A stretch of DNA of 64,000 nt, from the NCBI GenBank assembly GCA_036768485.1, contig JAVLUZ010000706.1, positions 1-64,000 of the forward strand, written 5' to 3'. Position 1 is the first letter of the stretch. Each line of letters starts with the position of its first letter. A model generated the notes under the pieces. It saw only the letters and a program-made list of their open reading frames with translations. It searched no databases and had not been told where the DNA came from. The translations under genes were made by a program, and so were the position numbers. Of this stretch, positions 24,546 through 35,904 are shown piece after piece. Source of the DNA: Mermis nigrescens. Taxonomy: Eukaryota > Nematoda > Enoplea > Mermithida > Mermithidae.

Positions 24546-25639
24546 GCACAAAGTTAATGTTTATTCAAGATATGTCCTCCAAAAAAACGTACTATACGCT
24601 AAACATTAACAACATTCTATGTGATGCCTGGATATATTTTTCAACAGAGTAAGGTGGACATTGGTCAACCGAAAAAGATGGCGGGTCAAGCGCATTTTAG
24701 CCCATAATAATTATGTTGTAGGGGACAGATAATACAATTGATCGTGTATTCAGTCCAATCAAGACCTGTGGCTTTTAATCCTACTAATAGCTCAATTTTT
24801 GTAAGGTTCATTACCAATGATGGACCCTAATTTAGCTTTAAAAAAGGCACCAGGCATCCCATAGAATTTAATCGGAGACAAAATAGGCTTCACATGCATT
24901 CAAATTTTGTAATGTTATTTTATTGTCCGTGTGATGATGGGTCGCAACGCAACCCATTTAGGCTTTGCGGTGAGCTTAGCCTTAAGCGTGAATAAAATTC
25001 ATGCCACGCATGAAAAACGAAGTGAAAAATTGGTGGAATTCGGCCGGATGCACAAAGCCCAAAAATTGAGCATCAAAACATATAGTACATGACGCTAAAC
25101 ACGAAATGAGAATGCTAAAGGCTTGACTTAAACATGTGCAAAGTTGTGCGGCAAATTGCCTTCGCTCCAATTAGCGAAGTCAAAACATACATTGGTGTAA
25201 CAAATATTAATTTGATAATTTACAAAATATAGTTTTGTGCATGCATCCGTAAAAGGGTTTTCCTTTTATTTATTCATTATCAATTATACCCTTCTTATTC
25301 CACTTTGTATCCTTCGTAAAATACTATAGAGCCGAGAATGTAGTTTCATCATGTCATCATCAGCTTGAAATAATAGTTTTTATAAGTGGGTTGACCACGT
25401 ACAACTTCATCCTACTCGGACGTCTTCAAACAATCTCTAGCAATAATATAAGAAGCAGCTTAGTGAATAGTCACGTGATCTTACTTTTGTTCGTATTCAC
25501 CTGATTCATTTATTACTATTTAATCTCATGCTCACATCAAAAGTTGCATTCGTTACATTTGTTAAGTTGGCTTTGGTGCTGTCAGTTGTGTTTGCCTATC
25601 TTAATAATAATATTAGCTACCAGTAATCCAATACACGTT
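24546..25639. other. intergenic, left flank of the viral insertion
   Basis: No gene is recognised. The start (to about 24720) contains a diverged copy of the AAGCGCATTTTAGCCCATA block. Confidence 0.35.
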
Positions 25640-26085
25640 AGAGCAGTCTTACATTTGGCGAGCGCGCCAGGAGAAAAGGAAGTATCAGAAAGCATGGTGG
25701 AAAATTCACTAAAATTTATCAACACTTCGTCCAGAGATTGATTAACGTAATTCTTATAGGCGAAGCATTCGTCAAGAAAGGTCTGCAACATGCCACGAGA
25801 AAGGTAAACGGACTCAGTGGCGATTGGCGCAATCGTACAATCATCGAACGACATTAAGAGTGGTTCAAACAAAGGCGCATCAGGCAACGCGTGAACATTC
25901 ATGGCACGCCACACACACGGCTCAATCTGCTGTACATGATCAGAAGACACAACCGTAACGGACGCATGGCATCCAAACAATTTGTGAAAAGCAGCCGCAA
26001 ATACAGTGGGGGAAATTGATCCGAGTTGACGGTAAGCAATGTAATAAAAACCGGCAGCAACTATGTGACGCATTGATCACAACAC
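25640..26085 (-). pseudogene. endogenous RNA virus: RdRp N-terminal fragment
   Basis: An open stretch begins near 26073 and runs to about 25640 before viral resemblance fades. It contains PLFEPLLMSFDDC and LDECFAYKNYVNQS, patterns typical of the segment before the catalytic palm in replicases of negevirus- or virga-like viruses. No palm motifs (including GDD) are present, so the polymerase is cut short at the insertion edge. A TGA at 26077-26079 and a frameshift separate it from the helicase. This is the 3'-most part of the integrated replicase. Confidence 0.6.
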
Positions 26086-27873
26086 GCTGTACATGGTGCG
26101 CGTGCCATTAAACGGGCGCACAATGTTGCAAGTTGCAACGTCTCCAAGATAACGTCATGTCGTTGTTAGCGTCGACGTTGATCCATGACACGTCACTCAC
26201 GGGAATTTGCGTAAACCGAGCGACGCGGGTGTCAAGCACAGGATTCATGATATCGCCGAGCAGCGCAGAATAACCTGCCTTCTTGACCCAGCAACGGTCC
26301 AAGATCTCAGACTGTGATGCGATCGAAAAGCGCGTCAAGTTGTCAATGCGTATCAACTTCAAAAGAGCATCGTCAACAACCGTTGTATAATACGTACAGC
26401 TCTTCTTATGCCACGTCAAAGCGACGAGAGCGTAACCACACATGGGCGTGGGGGGATCTGGGGGGGTCTGGACCCCCAGAAACCAAAAGACCCCCCAGAA
26501 ATCAAAAGACCCCCCCAGAAATCAATTTTCGAAAATTTTTTTCGTTTTTTTCGCAATTTTTTGATGCCAATGGATAGTGCTTGGTGAGAAACGTCGAAAA
26601 ATGTTGTTTTTATCGCCATATCACCATTTTTAAGGCCATTTTTGACCTTCAAAAAATCTTGGACCCCCCAGAATTTTCTTGCTGCCCACATATGAGCGTA
26701 ACTGCGACGCAAATAAATTTCGTCCTGGACATAAGGACTAAGTCGCACAACGATGATGATATCGCTTTCTTTGCCTTGAAATTTGTGAACCGTCGAGACG
26801 CAAACGCCAAGCGTCTTCTTGACCGCATCTTTCTCCAACTGGGTAAAACATAGATACTGCGTGTCAACTTTTGGAACCGCAGCGATATTTGATATTCTAA
26901 CAATGCGACAAGAATTGACAATGTTGGAAACCGTCGACAAACCGTGATCGATATTCAAAGGCGCATTGAATTTCACATAGTCGGCGTCAAAACGGTATGC
27001 GATATTGCAAGGAATGCGATATGAAACATAAAGAGTGCGCGTGATATTGATAAATTTCGAAAGTTTGTCATGAAGACAGTGAAAGGTGGGACAGCGGTTG
27101 ACGTAGGGAAGCTGAAGTCTGTCGCCGTAAAGATGAACGCGTTTACATTTGGAATAATGCATGGCAACGAAAATGGCTCTGGGGTGGTGCATTAATGCCT
27201 CATCGATATAGAGATCGTCGGCCTCGACGCAATCAGGATTGATGAGAATCGAAGCAAGTGTGCAGTAGCATTTTTCCGCGTCTTTGCCTGCACGGTCTTT
27301 ACATCGTCGAATAAAATCATCCCGTCCTTCGGTGGTGGACAAGGCGACAATACTAGTGGCCGGATCGTGTTGATGAACGATATCATAAGTCTTGCCACAG
27401 CCGGGTCCCGCTTGAATGAACTCGATATCCGATGGTATTGAAAACTTCGATTCAACAGACAACGCATCGATGTTGTTCGTGATATCGAGATCGGATGCGA
27501 AACAACAGTAATCGGCCACAAGGATAGGTTCCCACAATTCCATACATTTGTCAAATGGGTGCAACAATCTGGCGCTATAGCACTTTAAATACTTCGACCA
27601 AGCTGAGCGAGGTGTAAAACCAGCGAGGAAACTGCCGGTAACCTTATCAATAATACCAATAGTATTATCGGTTTTCTGAACGAAATTCAAAAGGTTGGGT
27701 AGTGTCGCAATCCATCGTCCAAATCGCGAAAAATTTGACATTTTGCTCTCATGAACAAATCGGAGTAGGGTCTTATATTTCGGTAATAGCTGAACAATGT
27801 CCAGCTTGTTTGGTTGGGGAAGGATTTGTGATAGGCTTAGGCGGAAGCGGCTTTTTATCAAGTGGAACCGCAA
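26086..27873 (-). pseudogene. endogenous RNA virus: SF1 helicase
   Basis: This is a superfamily 1 RNA helicase of the alphavirus-like type. Motifs in order from the 5' side: I GPGCGKT, II (Walker B) DDLYIDEA, III LYGDRLQLPY, IV YVSYRIP, V STVHKFQGKESD. A family A MITE (26437-26694) then interrupts it, and motif VI (ALTWHKKSCTYY) follows on the far side. In motif VI the arginine usually found before H is tryptophan (TGG), which fits a CGG to TGG change. In an exogenous virus this enzyme unwinds RNA and removes the 5' triphosphate. Here the MITE, the motif VI change and the terminal frameshift rule out function. The host-derived tail seen in the open frame before 26694 is MITE sequence. Confidence 0.82.
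26437..26694 (-). mobile_element. hAT-type MITE, family A (copy 7), inside viral helicase
   Basis: The insert starts CACACATGGGCG and ends CCCACATATG. It has a perfect 8-bp duplication, AGCGTAAC, at 26429-26436 and 26695-26702. It splits the viral helicase between motifs V and VI, which shows that the viral sequence was already in the host genome when the MITE moved. Confidence 0.9.
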
Positions 27874-28450
27874 CGTTGATCCGTAAATTAGGCATTAGAG
27901 AATTAAGGACGCGAGTTGATTTAACGGGTTTATTCATGGATGGATAAACGGGATCACCTGACCGAACAGCAGAATAAAGATTGGGACACAAGCAGTGGGG
28001 TAAAGATTATGGGGGGCGTAAACTGAATCTGGATTCTTGAAATTACGGATTACACGCAGAAGAATAGTAGAAGAATTTGCTGCACTAACAGACCGCACAA
28101 TTCCAACTGCAAACGTATTGGCGAAATCCAGGCCGTCAACAGTGGTCAACGGAACAGAAGAATTTGGGAAAAGCTCCCGTGCCGCCGCGTTCCAGGTGGA
28201 ATCGGGTGCACCATAAGGGTAAATGTTGTTCCACGCTAGTGCCAAGGCGCGGGAAGTCTTACTTTGAACTCGTGGAATTGAACCCGTAATTGAAGATAAA
28301 GTGAGTGTGGCGGACAGCGACGGAGCCGAAGGAGGAACGAAGGATGATAGAGAAGTTGTGGCGACAGGTGCGACGGGAGGAACCTGGGATATAATTATGA
28401 GTGCGGAAGGGGGAACCAAAGGGAGGGGAGAAGAGGAGGGAATAGGGGGG
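27874..28450 (-). pseudogene. endogenous RNA virus: proline-rich variable region
   Basis: Two overlapping frames (28602-27934 and 27991-27773) cover this part. The first is rich in proline, serine and alanine (VPPSAPSLSATLTL) and then holds a less biased stretch with ELFPNSSVPLTTVDGLDFAN. The second ends in another proline/lysine-rich tract (DKKPLPPKPITNPSP). Proline-rich hinge regions before the helicase are common in alphavirus-like replicases. I do not recognise a domain in the middle stretch. Confidence 0.5.
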
Positions 28451-29140
28451 TAAAGGAACGGCTCCAGTCTTAACGCGGCTGACAAACGCTGCGACTGAAC
28501 CAGTGCGACGGGCATTGGGAACGCGTGTAAAATTCTTCTTAACCAAATCGAAAGTCTGAGGGTCAGTCGTAAACATGGATTTTGCAGATGTGCGAAATGC
28601 ATGATAGATGCGACGCATATTGGTCAAAGCGCATCTGTCAAACTCGTATTGGGCCGCATAAAGTTTACCGTCAAGTGACGAAGCGGGAACAGGGATTGGA
28701 GTAGCTAGGAAATTGCGACAAACGATATGAATTTCTGCTGAAGCAGGATGGCTGCTCAGCAACTTGACCAATTTGATGTCGCCGAAAATCCCCGAAAGAC
28801 GATGTATGAATGCACGGGTGTCGTCATCATCCACAGCAAATGCTTTGAAATATCCACCTCCCCCAACTCGAAGGACACGTTCGACAATAGACAGCTGAGC
28901 ATTCAGGAGTGCTGCATGACCTTGCAGATCATGTGCTGCGTTGGGGGGGGCAAACCAACAGCCAAATTTCAACCAAAGAAATCAACAGGCGAGAACAGAG
29001 TCTGTTCCATCGCATCAACAAAAGAATCGCTATTTGCAGGGAGTAGAACATCGCCGGTGTAATCAGCGCCATACAGTGCTTCAAAACGTTAAAGACAGTT
29101 TGGGGGGGGGTAACTCCGAAAAGAAAAAAACTTAAAAAAA
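28451..29140 (-). pseudogene. endogenous RNA virus: FtsJ-like methyltransferase
   Basis: The pattern of an RrmJ/FtsJ-type 2'-O-methyltransferase is visible: a stretch before AHDLQGHAALLNAQL, then VGGGGYFKAFAVDDDD (GG and catalytic-type lysine), then KLLSSHPASAEIHIVCRNF, matching the usual KP..SR..S.E...VC..F end. Negevirus-like replicases carry such a domain between the capping domain and helicase, which is the order here. A TGA near 28979 interrupts it, and a frameshift near 28450 leads into the proline-rich region. Upstream to 29140 the frame is short and low-complexity. Confidence 0.68.
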
Positions 29141-29188
29141 AAACTTAAAAACTTCGAACAACACAGCGTAAGCGGACGCAGCAGTTGC

Positions 29189-29449
29189 CACACCTGGGCG
29201 TGGGGGTTTGGGGGGTATGCACCCCCAGAAACCAAAATACCCCCCCAGAAATCAAAATACCCCCCCCCCAGAATTCAATTTTTGAAAAATTTTTTCCCTT
29301 TTTTGCAATTTTTTGATGCCAATGGATAGTGCTTGATGAGAAACGTCGAAAAATGGTGTTTTTATCGCCATACCACCATTTTAAGGCCATTTTTCGACCT
29401 TCAAAAAAATCTTGCACTCCCCCCAGAATTTTCTTGCTGCCCACGTATG
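29189..29449 (-). mobile_element. hAT-type MITE, family A (copy 8), inside viral replicase
   Basis: The insert starts CACACCTGGGCG and ends CCACGTATG. The octamers GCAGTTGC (29181-29188) and GCGGTTGC (29450-29457) match at 7 of 8 positions. It sits between the methyltransferase and FtsJ parts of the viral sequence. Confidence 0.85.
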
Positions 29450-32320
29450 GCGGTTGCTAACGTAATACCAAAAATGTAAGTGGATGTGGTCTCAAGCAGT
29501 GCTTGGATTTCAGCGCCAGGACCACCAAAAGACACCGCGGACGTTATAATGTGGTCGTCGAAATATCGATGCAATATTTTGTGTGTTTCTAAACCAGCTC
29601 GAGATAGGTATCCCCCCATTTGTAGCGAAGCATACTCGTAGCAGCTATCACGCGCCTTCTCGTAGCGACTGCAAAATTGCCGAGTACTGATGCCTTGTTG
29701 CATCATAGTGAACATTTTCAGATATTCGGCATCATGCACAGATCTCCGGCTTGCGGGAAGCGTCGTAGGAAATACTGCTGGAGAAACTTCTAAAATGCAT
29801 GGCAAATCTTTGACCTCTCTGAGGGCTTCACAGTGTCCGTTACGCAACAAAAAATGAAACGTTTGCGCACCGGGAGGTCTGATGACTAACATGTTCACAC
29901 ATGTCAAATCTGTATGAACGCAAACACGAGCACTACGATCAATGGACACAAGCGCGAGTAGTTCTATTGTGGGCCATTTGTCCTTAGGAACAATCATGCC
30001 TGCCAACATGAGATATTCTCGATTAAGCGTTTCGTCAGCGATTGACACCCTCTGAAGCGCATTATAGCACAAAATCTTCCCATGGTTCACAGACGATATT
30101 AAACGCGCATCAACGGCCGATTGCAAGATACAATGGCCTTGAGATGTGTTGCGTATGGGAACAAAAAGACCGCAACATTGGCCGTGATCGAAAGCGACAA
30201 GTTTTCAATCGTCCAAAACAACATCCGGGGATGTGTCTAATTCAGCTGGTACCGACATGATGTTAATGGTATCGTAACCACGTTCAAACAATTCGGCTTG
30301 CTCGTTGATGGCCAATTCAAGATCCACCGTTATCGTCATAATACGAGGTGATAACCATACGTGGGCAGCAAGAAAATTCTGGGGGGTCCAAGATTTTTTG
30401 AACAAAAAATGGCCTTAAAAATGGTGGTATGGCAATAAAAACAACATTTTTCGACGTTTCTCATCAAGCACTATCCATTGGCATCAAAAAATTGCAAAAA
30501 AAACAAAAAAAATTTCAAAAATTGAATTCTGGGGGGGGGTCTTTTGATTTCTGGGGGGGTCTTCTGGTTTCTGGGGGGTCCAGACCCCCCAGACCCCCAC
30601 GCCCATGTGTGGACTGATAACGCATTGAGAGATATGTCAAACTTACGACACACTTTGAAGTTTTTGATGAGAATCAAGGATATGTCGGGTTTGTTCGAAT
30701 TTTGGTCCGACTGACTGCCCATAAGCACGTCGCCCATCAAGCCAAGTAGCTCCAATGGAATGGTATACATACTGGATAGAGCAGCGCGTAGGACGCGACG
30801 CCACATGGGCGAATCAACAGCATGCCGATACGCATCTTCATTGGTCAGGCAGTTTGAAACCATTTGAGTGTTCTCGTAATTCCTGATGTACTGAATCACG
30901 AAAATGACATGCGCTAAACGATCAACATCCTTGGACAAGATGCGATCCGGAGACAAGACGGAAACTCCGCTCATGATGTGTGGTGTATTCATCGTATGCG
31001 CGACTACCTGAATGGATTTGACCAAATACTTCGACGTAGGCAGCGAAGCGGCATATACGAGTAACATTTTGATAAGTCATGCTGGAACGTAGAGTTTGTC
31101 CAAAACCATTTGATTTTTAGATGACATGAAGAACGTCAATGCAGTACACCACTGGTGATACAAAATGACGCATTGATCTTCGAAAAGTGCGTTTGTAAGG
31201 ATGCAGGAGACATGCGTCGCAGGGCATTCCACGCTGTCTAACCTGCACATTTCAAAGAACGTGCAATCGGCTATGAGTTTTAACAAATTGTAGGAATAAT
31301 ACACATTACCTTTTGGTGTAGGATACGCCGATGCGAAACACGCACACGTGAGATATGTATGTGACAAAGTCGTGGTCATAAGCTGATTGAACGTCATTAT
31401 CAAACCAACAGCATATGCATTCGCGATTCGACTGGAAGTACCGTTTACAACGCATACCGATCTTGGGAAACTCGCCCTCCTTGTTGATGTGTACAACAGG
31501 ATTGTAATGGAGAACGCCAACTACATGATACGCGCCAGCGCATTCCATAGCCTCAGCCATCTCGTAAAGCGACATGTCATAGGCGGAATGCAAAAACATG
31601 AGGCGAGGCGTGTGAATGGCGCAAAGTTGTGCAACATTGGAGCAGTAAACTCAAGGATCGGCCGTTGTGTGTAACTGCAATGCACGCCGTGTGGGAAACG
31701 AGAAGTGATCAAAACAATCGAATGCGTCAGAGAGTTCATGACGATATTTAGCGTGCCGTACGGTATCGGTATGATCCAACTGAGGGCAGCAAGAACGGAC
31801 ATTGACGTCACCACGAATAGCGTGTTTCCACGGCTTTGCGCCAACGTCCTTAAGCACAACGTTGTATCCTTCTGCCGCAACTTGCGTTTGCTTGTATCGC
31901 AATCTGTCCTTCAGATATTGCTTGGAAAGATTTCACGCGGCACGTGAAAAATAATGTCCTTTGACATCGGTACTGAGCAAGTAATCGATATCATACTCGC
32001 AGAAAGCCTTCGATAGAATCTTCTGCTGAACGTCTGACAGACGTTGCTTCACCGTAACTTTCGGCAGAGATTCACGCGCTTTGATGTCGATTTTAGCGCG
32101 AAACAATGTTTCTTCCAACAAAACCGACGCGAAGTCGGGAGAATGCACAAGTTTCTGTGCGATTGTTCTTGACATCGCAGCCGCCTCATTGGGTGGCATT
32201 GTTTCAACATAATGTTCGTGGAAAACACGAGCAGCAGCGACAGCGCATGCGCTGTTATCACTCATCATTGGGGTACTGGACATCAGTCTTACATAAGTCA
32301 TGCGCGGGGCATTCGCGAAA
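29450..32320 (-). pseudogene. endogenous RNA virus: capping methyltransferase region
   Basis: This is the N-terminal replicase region. Near 31840-31760 the pattern KDVGAKPWKHAIRGDV, then CCPQLDHTD and VRHAKYR matches the first conserved blocks of viral (alphavirus-like) guanine-N7 methyltransferase/guanylyltransferase. Further on, MFLHSAYDMSLYEMAEAM resembles the block with conserved H.YD. The coding is spread over several frames, with shifts near 31910, 31650 and 31400, and TGA stops near 31077 and 30193. A MITE interrupts it at 30356-30611. The parts from 31067 to 30612 and 30126 to 29450 are long and virus-like but carry no motif I can name. The N-terminus joins an F-box exon. Confidence 0.65.
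30356..30611 (+). mobile_element. hAT-type MITE, family A (copy 9), inside viral replicase
   Basis: The insert starts CATACGTGGGCAGCAAG and ends CCCATGTGTG. GTGATAAC (30348-30355) on the left recurs as CTGATAAC at 30614-30621 on the right after two extra bases, so the duplication is nearly intact. The orientation is opposite to the other two copies in the viral sequence. Confidence 0.82.
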
Positions 32321-32550
32321 ATGCCTGATATTAAATTATTATAATGTATGGGTAGCATACAGTTAGTGATCTCAACTTTCACAGGACTGACATTTTGGAC
32401 TAATTCCACAAGATCGAAATTCAGACAGCAATCTATACCTGTCAGTTTTTTGACCCTGTAGAGATTGCGCACCATCCACATGACGCTATTAATGACAACA
32501 TTATCCAGCTCTAAGTTTTTTTTCTTGGCTCTGTCAGTAAAATCCCGCAT
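31933..32550 (-). other. open frame joining F-box exon and viral replicase
   Basis: This 205-codon frame starts at an ATG. Its first roughly 75-80 residues align with exon 2 of F-box gene B (DCCLNFDLVELVQNVSP against DCCIDYDFVELIRHMNP). The remainder is viral and contains EYDIDYLLSTDVKGHYFSRA, a pattern seen before the capping domain in negevirus-like replicases. The junction falls near 32320 with no intervening stop. Whether the joined frame is transcribed cannot be told. Confidence 0.6.
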
Positions 32551-33322
32551 AATCAGCGGGCCCCAGTTTCTGTTGAATCACAATCCTGAAGAATTATAAT
32601 ATTAGGTTGTTTTTATTTTTTGATTTTTTTCTAAACCACAAAGAGGAGTACCGTGAAGAAGGTTTTTCAGTCGTTTTTTTATATAAAATAATTAAAGACT
32701 GACTCATGAGCAGCGGTTGTGTTGGCATATAATTTGATGGCAGAAATTAAAGCAGAACAAAAAAAAGCAATATAGTAGTAAAAAATAGGAGTAGAGAAAT
32801 CCGCCTTGAATATCAATAAAAAAATTTTTCTCTCAATGTACAACCAAAATGATAAAAATTAGCATGAAATTTAATTTTAAAAACTGATTAATTTGAATTT
32901 ATAAATAATGATTTTAGAAAATGTGCACATTTGTAAGTTCAGGAATTCTCACTGGTAAAAACTATTGTTCCAGGATTAGCAACCCTTAGAAGCTCTTCGA
33001 ACGTTTCCTCAATATCGCTCATAGTATGGCCTTTCAGATGGTTATCATAAATGATTAAGTTGATGGACGGCCCATGGTTTATTGGCCACAAGGTTTTGTC
33101 GCCGTTGGTATTGCCCGATTGAAGATTGACCATGTATTCAATTGACCTGTAGCTTTGAATCCTACTAATAACTGTAATTTATTGTTGACTGGGGGTGCGT
33201 CTGTTCTAGCTACCCCATTCCAGTCTTTGAAAACTTGGGCTACTCCCAATTTTGGACTTTAAGTCCAACATTGAAAATATCTGTTGCTTTAACTCGCGTG
33301 GTAAACCAGACAGAGATAACAT
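32321..33322 (-). pseudogene. F-box protein gene A, broken
   Basis: The likely start is the ATG at 33322, followed by an F-box: LSGLPRELKQQIFSMLDLKS (LP..L...IFSMLDL is the core that binds Skp1 in SCF ubiquitin ligases). A frameshift near 33125 leads to KTLWPINHGPS and FEELLRVANPGTI. A probable intron 32952-32586 (GTGAGA...TTCAG) is followed by exon 2, which has a one-base shift near 32564 and then IDCCLNFDLVELVQNVSP. Gene B at 34378-35141 aligns along its length. The family's C-terminal domain, which would choose substrates, is not one I can name. Past about 32320 the frame continues into viral replicase. Confidence 0.6.
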
Positions 33323-33989
33323 GAGCAAGTAGAACGAGAGGTAAAACGATAAATACAACGGTCCTTCATTTTTTCATGCTTGTATACTCACAAAAGTGGG
33401 CTTAAATTAAAAAACTGGCGCGTATTTTGTTTGACTAGATGAATTAAAAGTAACATAGGTTTTGTCTGATGAGATGCAGAACCTACATATGTATATGAAC
33501 AAGTAATAAGATGATTCTGCTCCAAGTTAAAAATGAATAACATACATAAATGAGAGAAGGTATGACATAAGTTTTGTCTGATGAGATGCAGAATCTACAT
33601 AGTGGACAAGAAATTAAAGGATTCTGCTCCAAGGTAAAAATGAATAACACACATAAATGAGAGAAGGTAGACACATAAGATAAAATTGCTTCGCGCCTAT
33701 GAACTATGAATGATATCATTCTACTCCAAGAGAATGAATGACATACATCAATGACAGAAGTAAGTCACACCTGTTGTCTGAACAACAAACCTAGTGATAT
33801 GAACTGAAATAAATGGATTCTTGTTAAATTACATACATAGGTACCATCCAAGTTTGGCGCTTCACTTTTGATGTTGGTTTATTCAGGTCTTGAACATCAG
33901 TTCTTCTATCACACATATACATGTAAAATCAAGTTTGGCGCCTTTTGATGTTTATTTATTAAGGCCCCATGCATCATGTGATCTATCAT
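33323..33989. repeat. upstream spacer of F-box gene A
   Basis: The spacer carries two tandem copies of a roughly 110-bp block containing TGTCTGATGAGATGCAGAA and CTGCTCCAA. It resembles 35150-35660 and 54509-54860. The start (33360-33440) also resembles 62327-62405. No gene is visible. Confidence 0.5.
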
Positions 33990-34377
33990 AGTGCAGTCTA
34001 CTTTATCACAAATTTAATGTGTAGTATGGCCAAAATTTGGCAGTTCACGCTATGCTTAAAACAGAACACTTGAGTTCGACACTTCACACCTATACTTTCA
34101 TGCTTTATTGTGTAGTCGTATGGCCCAAAATTTGGTGCTTCGTGCCACGCTTCAAAAAGAACACTCAAGTTCGGATGGCCCGAAATTTGATGCTTCATGC
34201 TATGCTTTAAATAGAACATCCTCAATTCGGCGCTTCATGCCTATACTTTTGTGCTTTATTTTGTAATAGTATGGCTTCATTGTAGGCACTTTTGCGCCTA
34301 CAATTTCAGAGTCTCCGTGCTTAAGCATGTGCTATATGCTTAAGCATGGAGACTCTCAAGGATCATGCAGTACTACT
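33990..34377 (-). repeat. element terminus, right-type, with hairpins
   Basis: About four subterminal units of 60-100 bp (TTGAGTTCG.CACTTCACACC-like, with GGCGCTTCATGCC variants) lead to the hairpin TTGTAGGCACTTTTGCGCCTACAA and the double GCTTAAGCAT palindrome. The terminus at 34377 reads AGTAGTACTGCATGATCC on the minus strand. It is the inverted relative of 20605-20900, 13.8 kb away. Confidence 0.55.
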
Positions 34378-35141
34378 GCAATAACACCAGATAAAAAACC
34401 TTGATATTGCCAATACATAAAGCAACCAGTCATGATAACATTTTTAGGATTCATGTGTCTGATTAACTCGACAAAGTCATAATCAATACAGCAATCTTTG
34501 GCTGTAAATTGATCTATCTGCAGGGTGCGATCTGAAATCCACGATGGATTATAAATTGTAACGTCCTGCAGATGCAGGTTTTTTGTGCCGGAACCCATTT
34601 GAAGATGGTCAATTATTACAGACCCCAGGGTGAGTTGAATCGAAATCCTAAAAAAGTTAGTCAATCAGTGGATGGGAAAACTGATTTTTCCAACTTTTTT
34701 TGAAAGTACACTTAAGTTGTTTTCTTTTTTTTGCAGAGGCTAGAAATTTAATTATGAGTTATGTATATGAAACATTCCCTTACCCTTACAGGAAATTGTT
34801 CCCAGGTTGATAACTCGGATGATTTCTTTTAGTGCCTCTCGCACTTCATCCGATGGTCTATTGTCCGACCTGGGGCTGTGCATTATGAAATCTATGACCG
34901 GACCCTCTCAAATAGGCCACAGCTCCATTTGATTGTCCGCGTTACCTGGGCGGAAACTGATCGAGTATTTGTTTTCCGGTTCAGCCCTATGCCTATGCCC
35001 GATTAAGAGGGTCAGCTTAGAGTCCAAGTCTGGTGTAATCGACTTGGAAAGGCTATTCCACTGCTTTGAGGTCTGAGAAATCTTAATTTTACTCAATAAA
35101 TCTAAGCGGAGAATGTAGAAGAGGAATGGAAAATAACTCAA
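34378..35141 (-). pseudogene. F-box protein gene B, truncated
   Basis: Exon 1 is open from about 35141 and has an F-box-like start (FPFLFYILRLDLLSKIKISQ, then SKQWNSL), but no in-frame ATG is visible and a stop lies just upstream. After MELWPI a TGA at 34911-34909 interrupts the frame, which otherwise continues (GPVIDFIMHSPRSD, then EIIRVINLGT). A probable intron lies at 34789-34648 (GTAAGG...TTTTTTAG), 142 bp. Exon 2 holds TLQIDQFTAKDCCIDYDFVE and MTGCFMYWQYQGF. Coding resemblance to gene A ends exactly where the terminal repeat begins, so the 3' end is cut off. F-box proteins recruit targets to SCF ubiquitin ligases. Confidence 0.58.
34648..34789 (-). other. probable spliceosomal intron of F-box gene B
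   Basis: On the minus strand it begins GTAAGG and ends CTTTTTTAG. Both flanking exons align with gene A at the same point, where gene A has a longer intron (32952-32586). Confidence 0.55.
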
Positions 35142-35896
35142 TTTTTGTGCCTTATATACTTACAAAAAGATGATCGCTTTGCGCCTTTGAACTAAAAATT
35201 AATAACATAAGTATTGTCTGATGAGATGCAGAATCTACATAGATGAACAAGAAATCAGATGATTCTGCTTCAAGTTAAAAATGAATAACACACATAAATG
35301 AGAGAAGGTAGACACATAAGATAAAATTGCTTTGCGCCTATGAACTATAAATGATATGATTCTGATCCAAGAGAATGAATGACATACATCAATGACAGAA
35401 GTAAGTCACACCTGTTGTCCGAACAACACACCTGGTGATATGAAGTGAAATAAACAGATTCTCGTTAAATTATATACATAGGTACCATCCAAGTTTGGCG
35501 CTTTGCTTTTGATGTTGATTTATTAAGGTCTTGAACATCTGTTCTTCTATCACACAGTACATGTAAAATCAAGTTCGGCGCCTTCTGATGTTGATTAATT
35601 AAGGTCCCATGCATCTCTTAATCTATCATAGTACACCTACTTTATCACAAATTAAGAAAACGGATACATGAGTGCAAAAAAATATCACCCAAGAATAGGA
35701 CAGGCCTGCACCTTAGGCATCGCTGAAGGGTAACAAGTGAGTTCGGCGTTTCGCGCCAAAGCAAGAAAGTTATGATTTTGTCCAGGATAACTGACTGTGC
35801 ATTAAATGTTCAGTGCTTTGCGCTATGCTTGAAATAAAGTGCTCGAGTTTGGCAATTCGCGCCAAAGCAAGAAAGTTATGATTCCATCCAGGGTGA
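35142..35896. repeat. upstream spacer of F-box gene B with subterminal units
   Basis: It resembles 33440-34000 (TGTCTGATGAGATGCAGAA block, GGTACCATCCAAGTTTGGCG block), then holds two subterminal units with GAGTTCGGCGTTTCGCGCC. The series continues beyond the inserted element D at 37940. Confidence 0.5.
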
Positions 35897-35904
35897 CCAA
35901 CCAG

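Noticed and set aside
26077..26079. programmed UGA readthrough between helicase and polymerase
   Set aside because: The stop lies beside a frameshift in a generally decayed sequence, so mutation is the simpler reading.
26416..26700. C-terminal extension of the viral helicase frame
   Set aside because: The last roughly 90 residues of that open frame are the inserted MITE read in frame; viral sequence resumes beyond its target duplication.
25640..32320. contaminating live RNA virus
   Set aside because: Many frameshifts, stops and three MITEs with target duplications show it is an old chromosomal copy.
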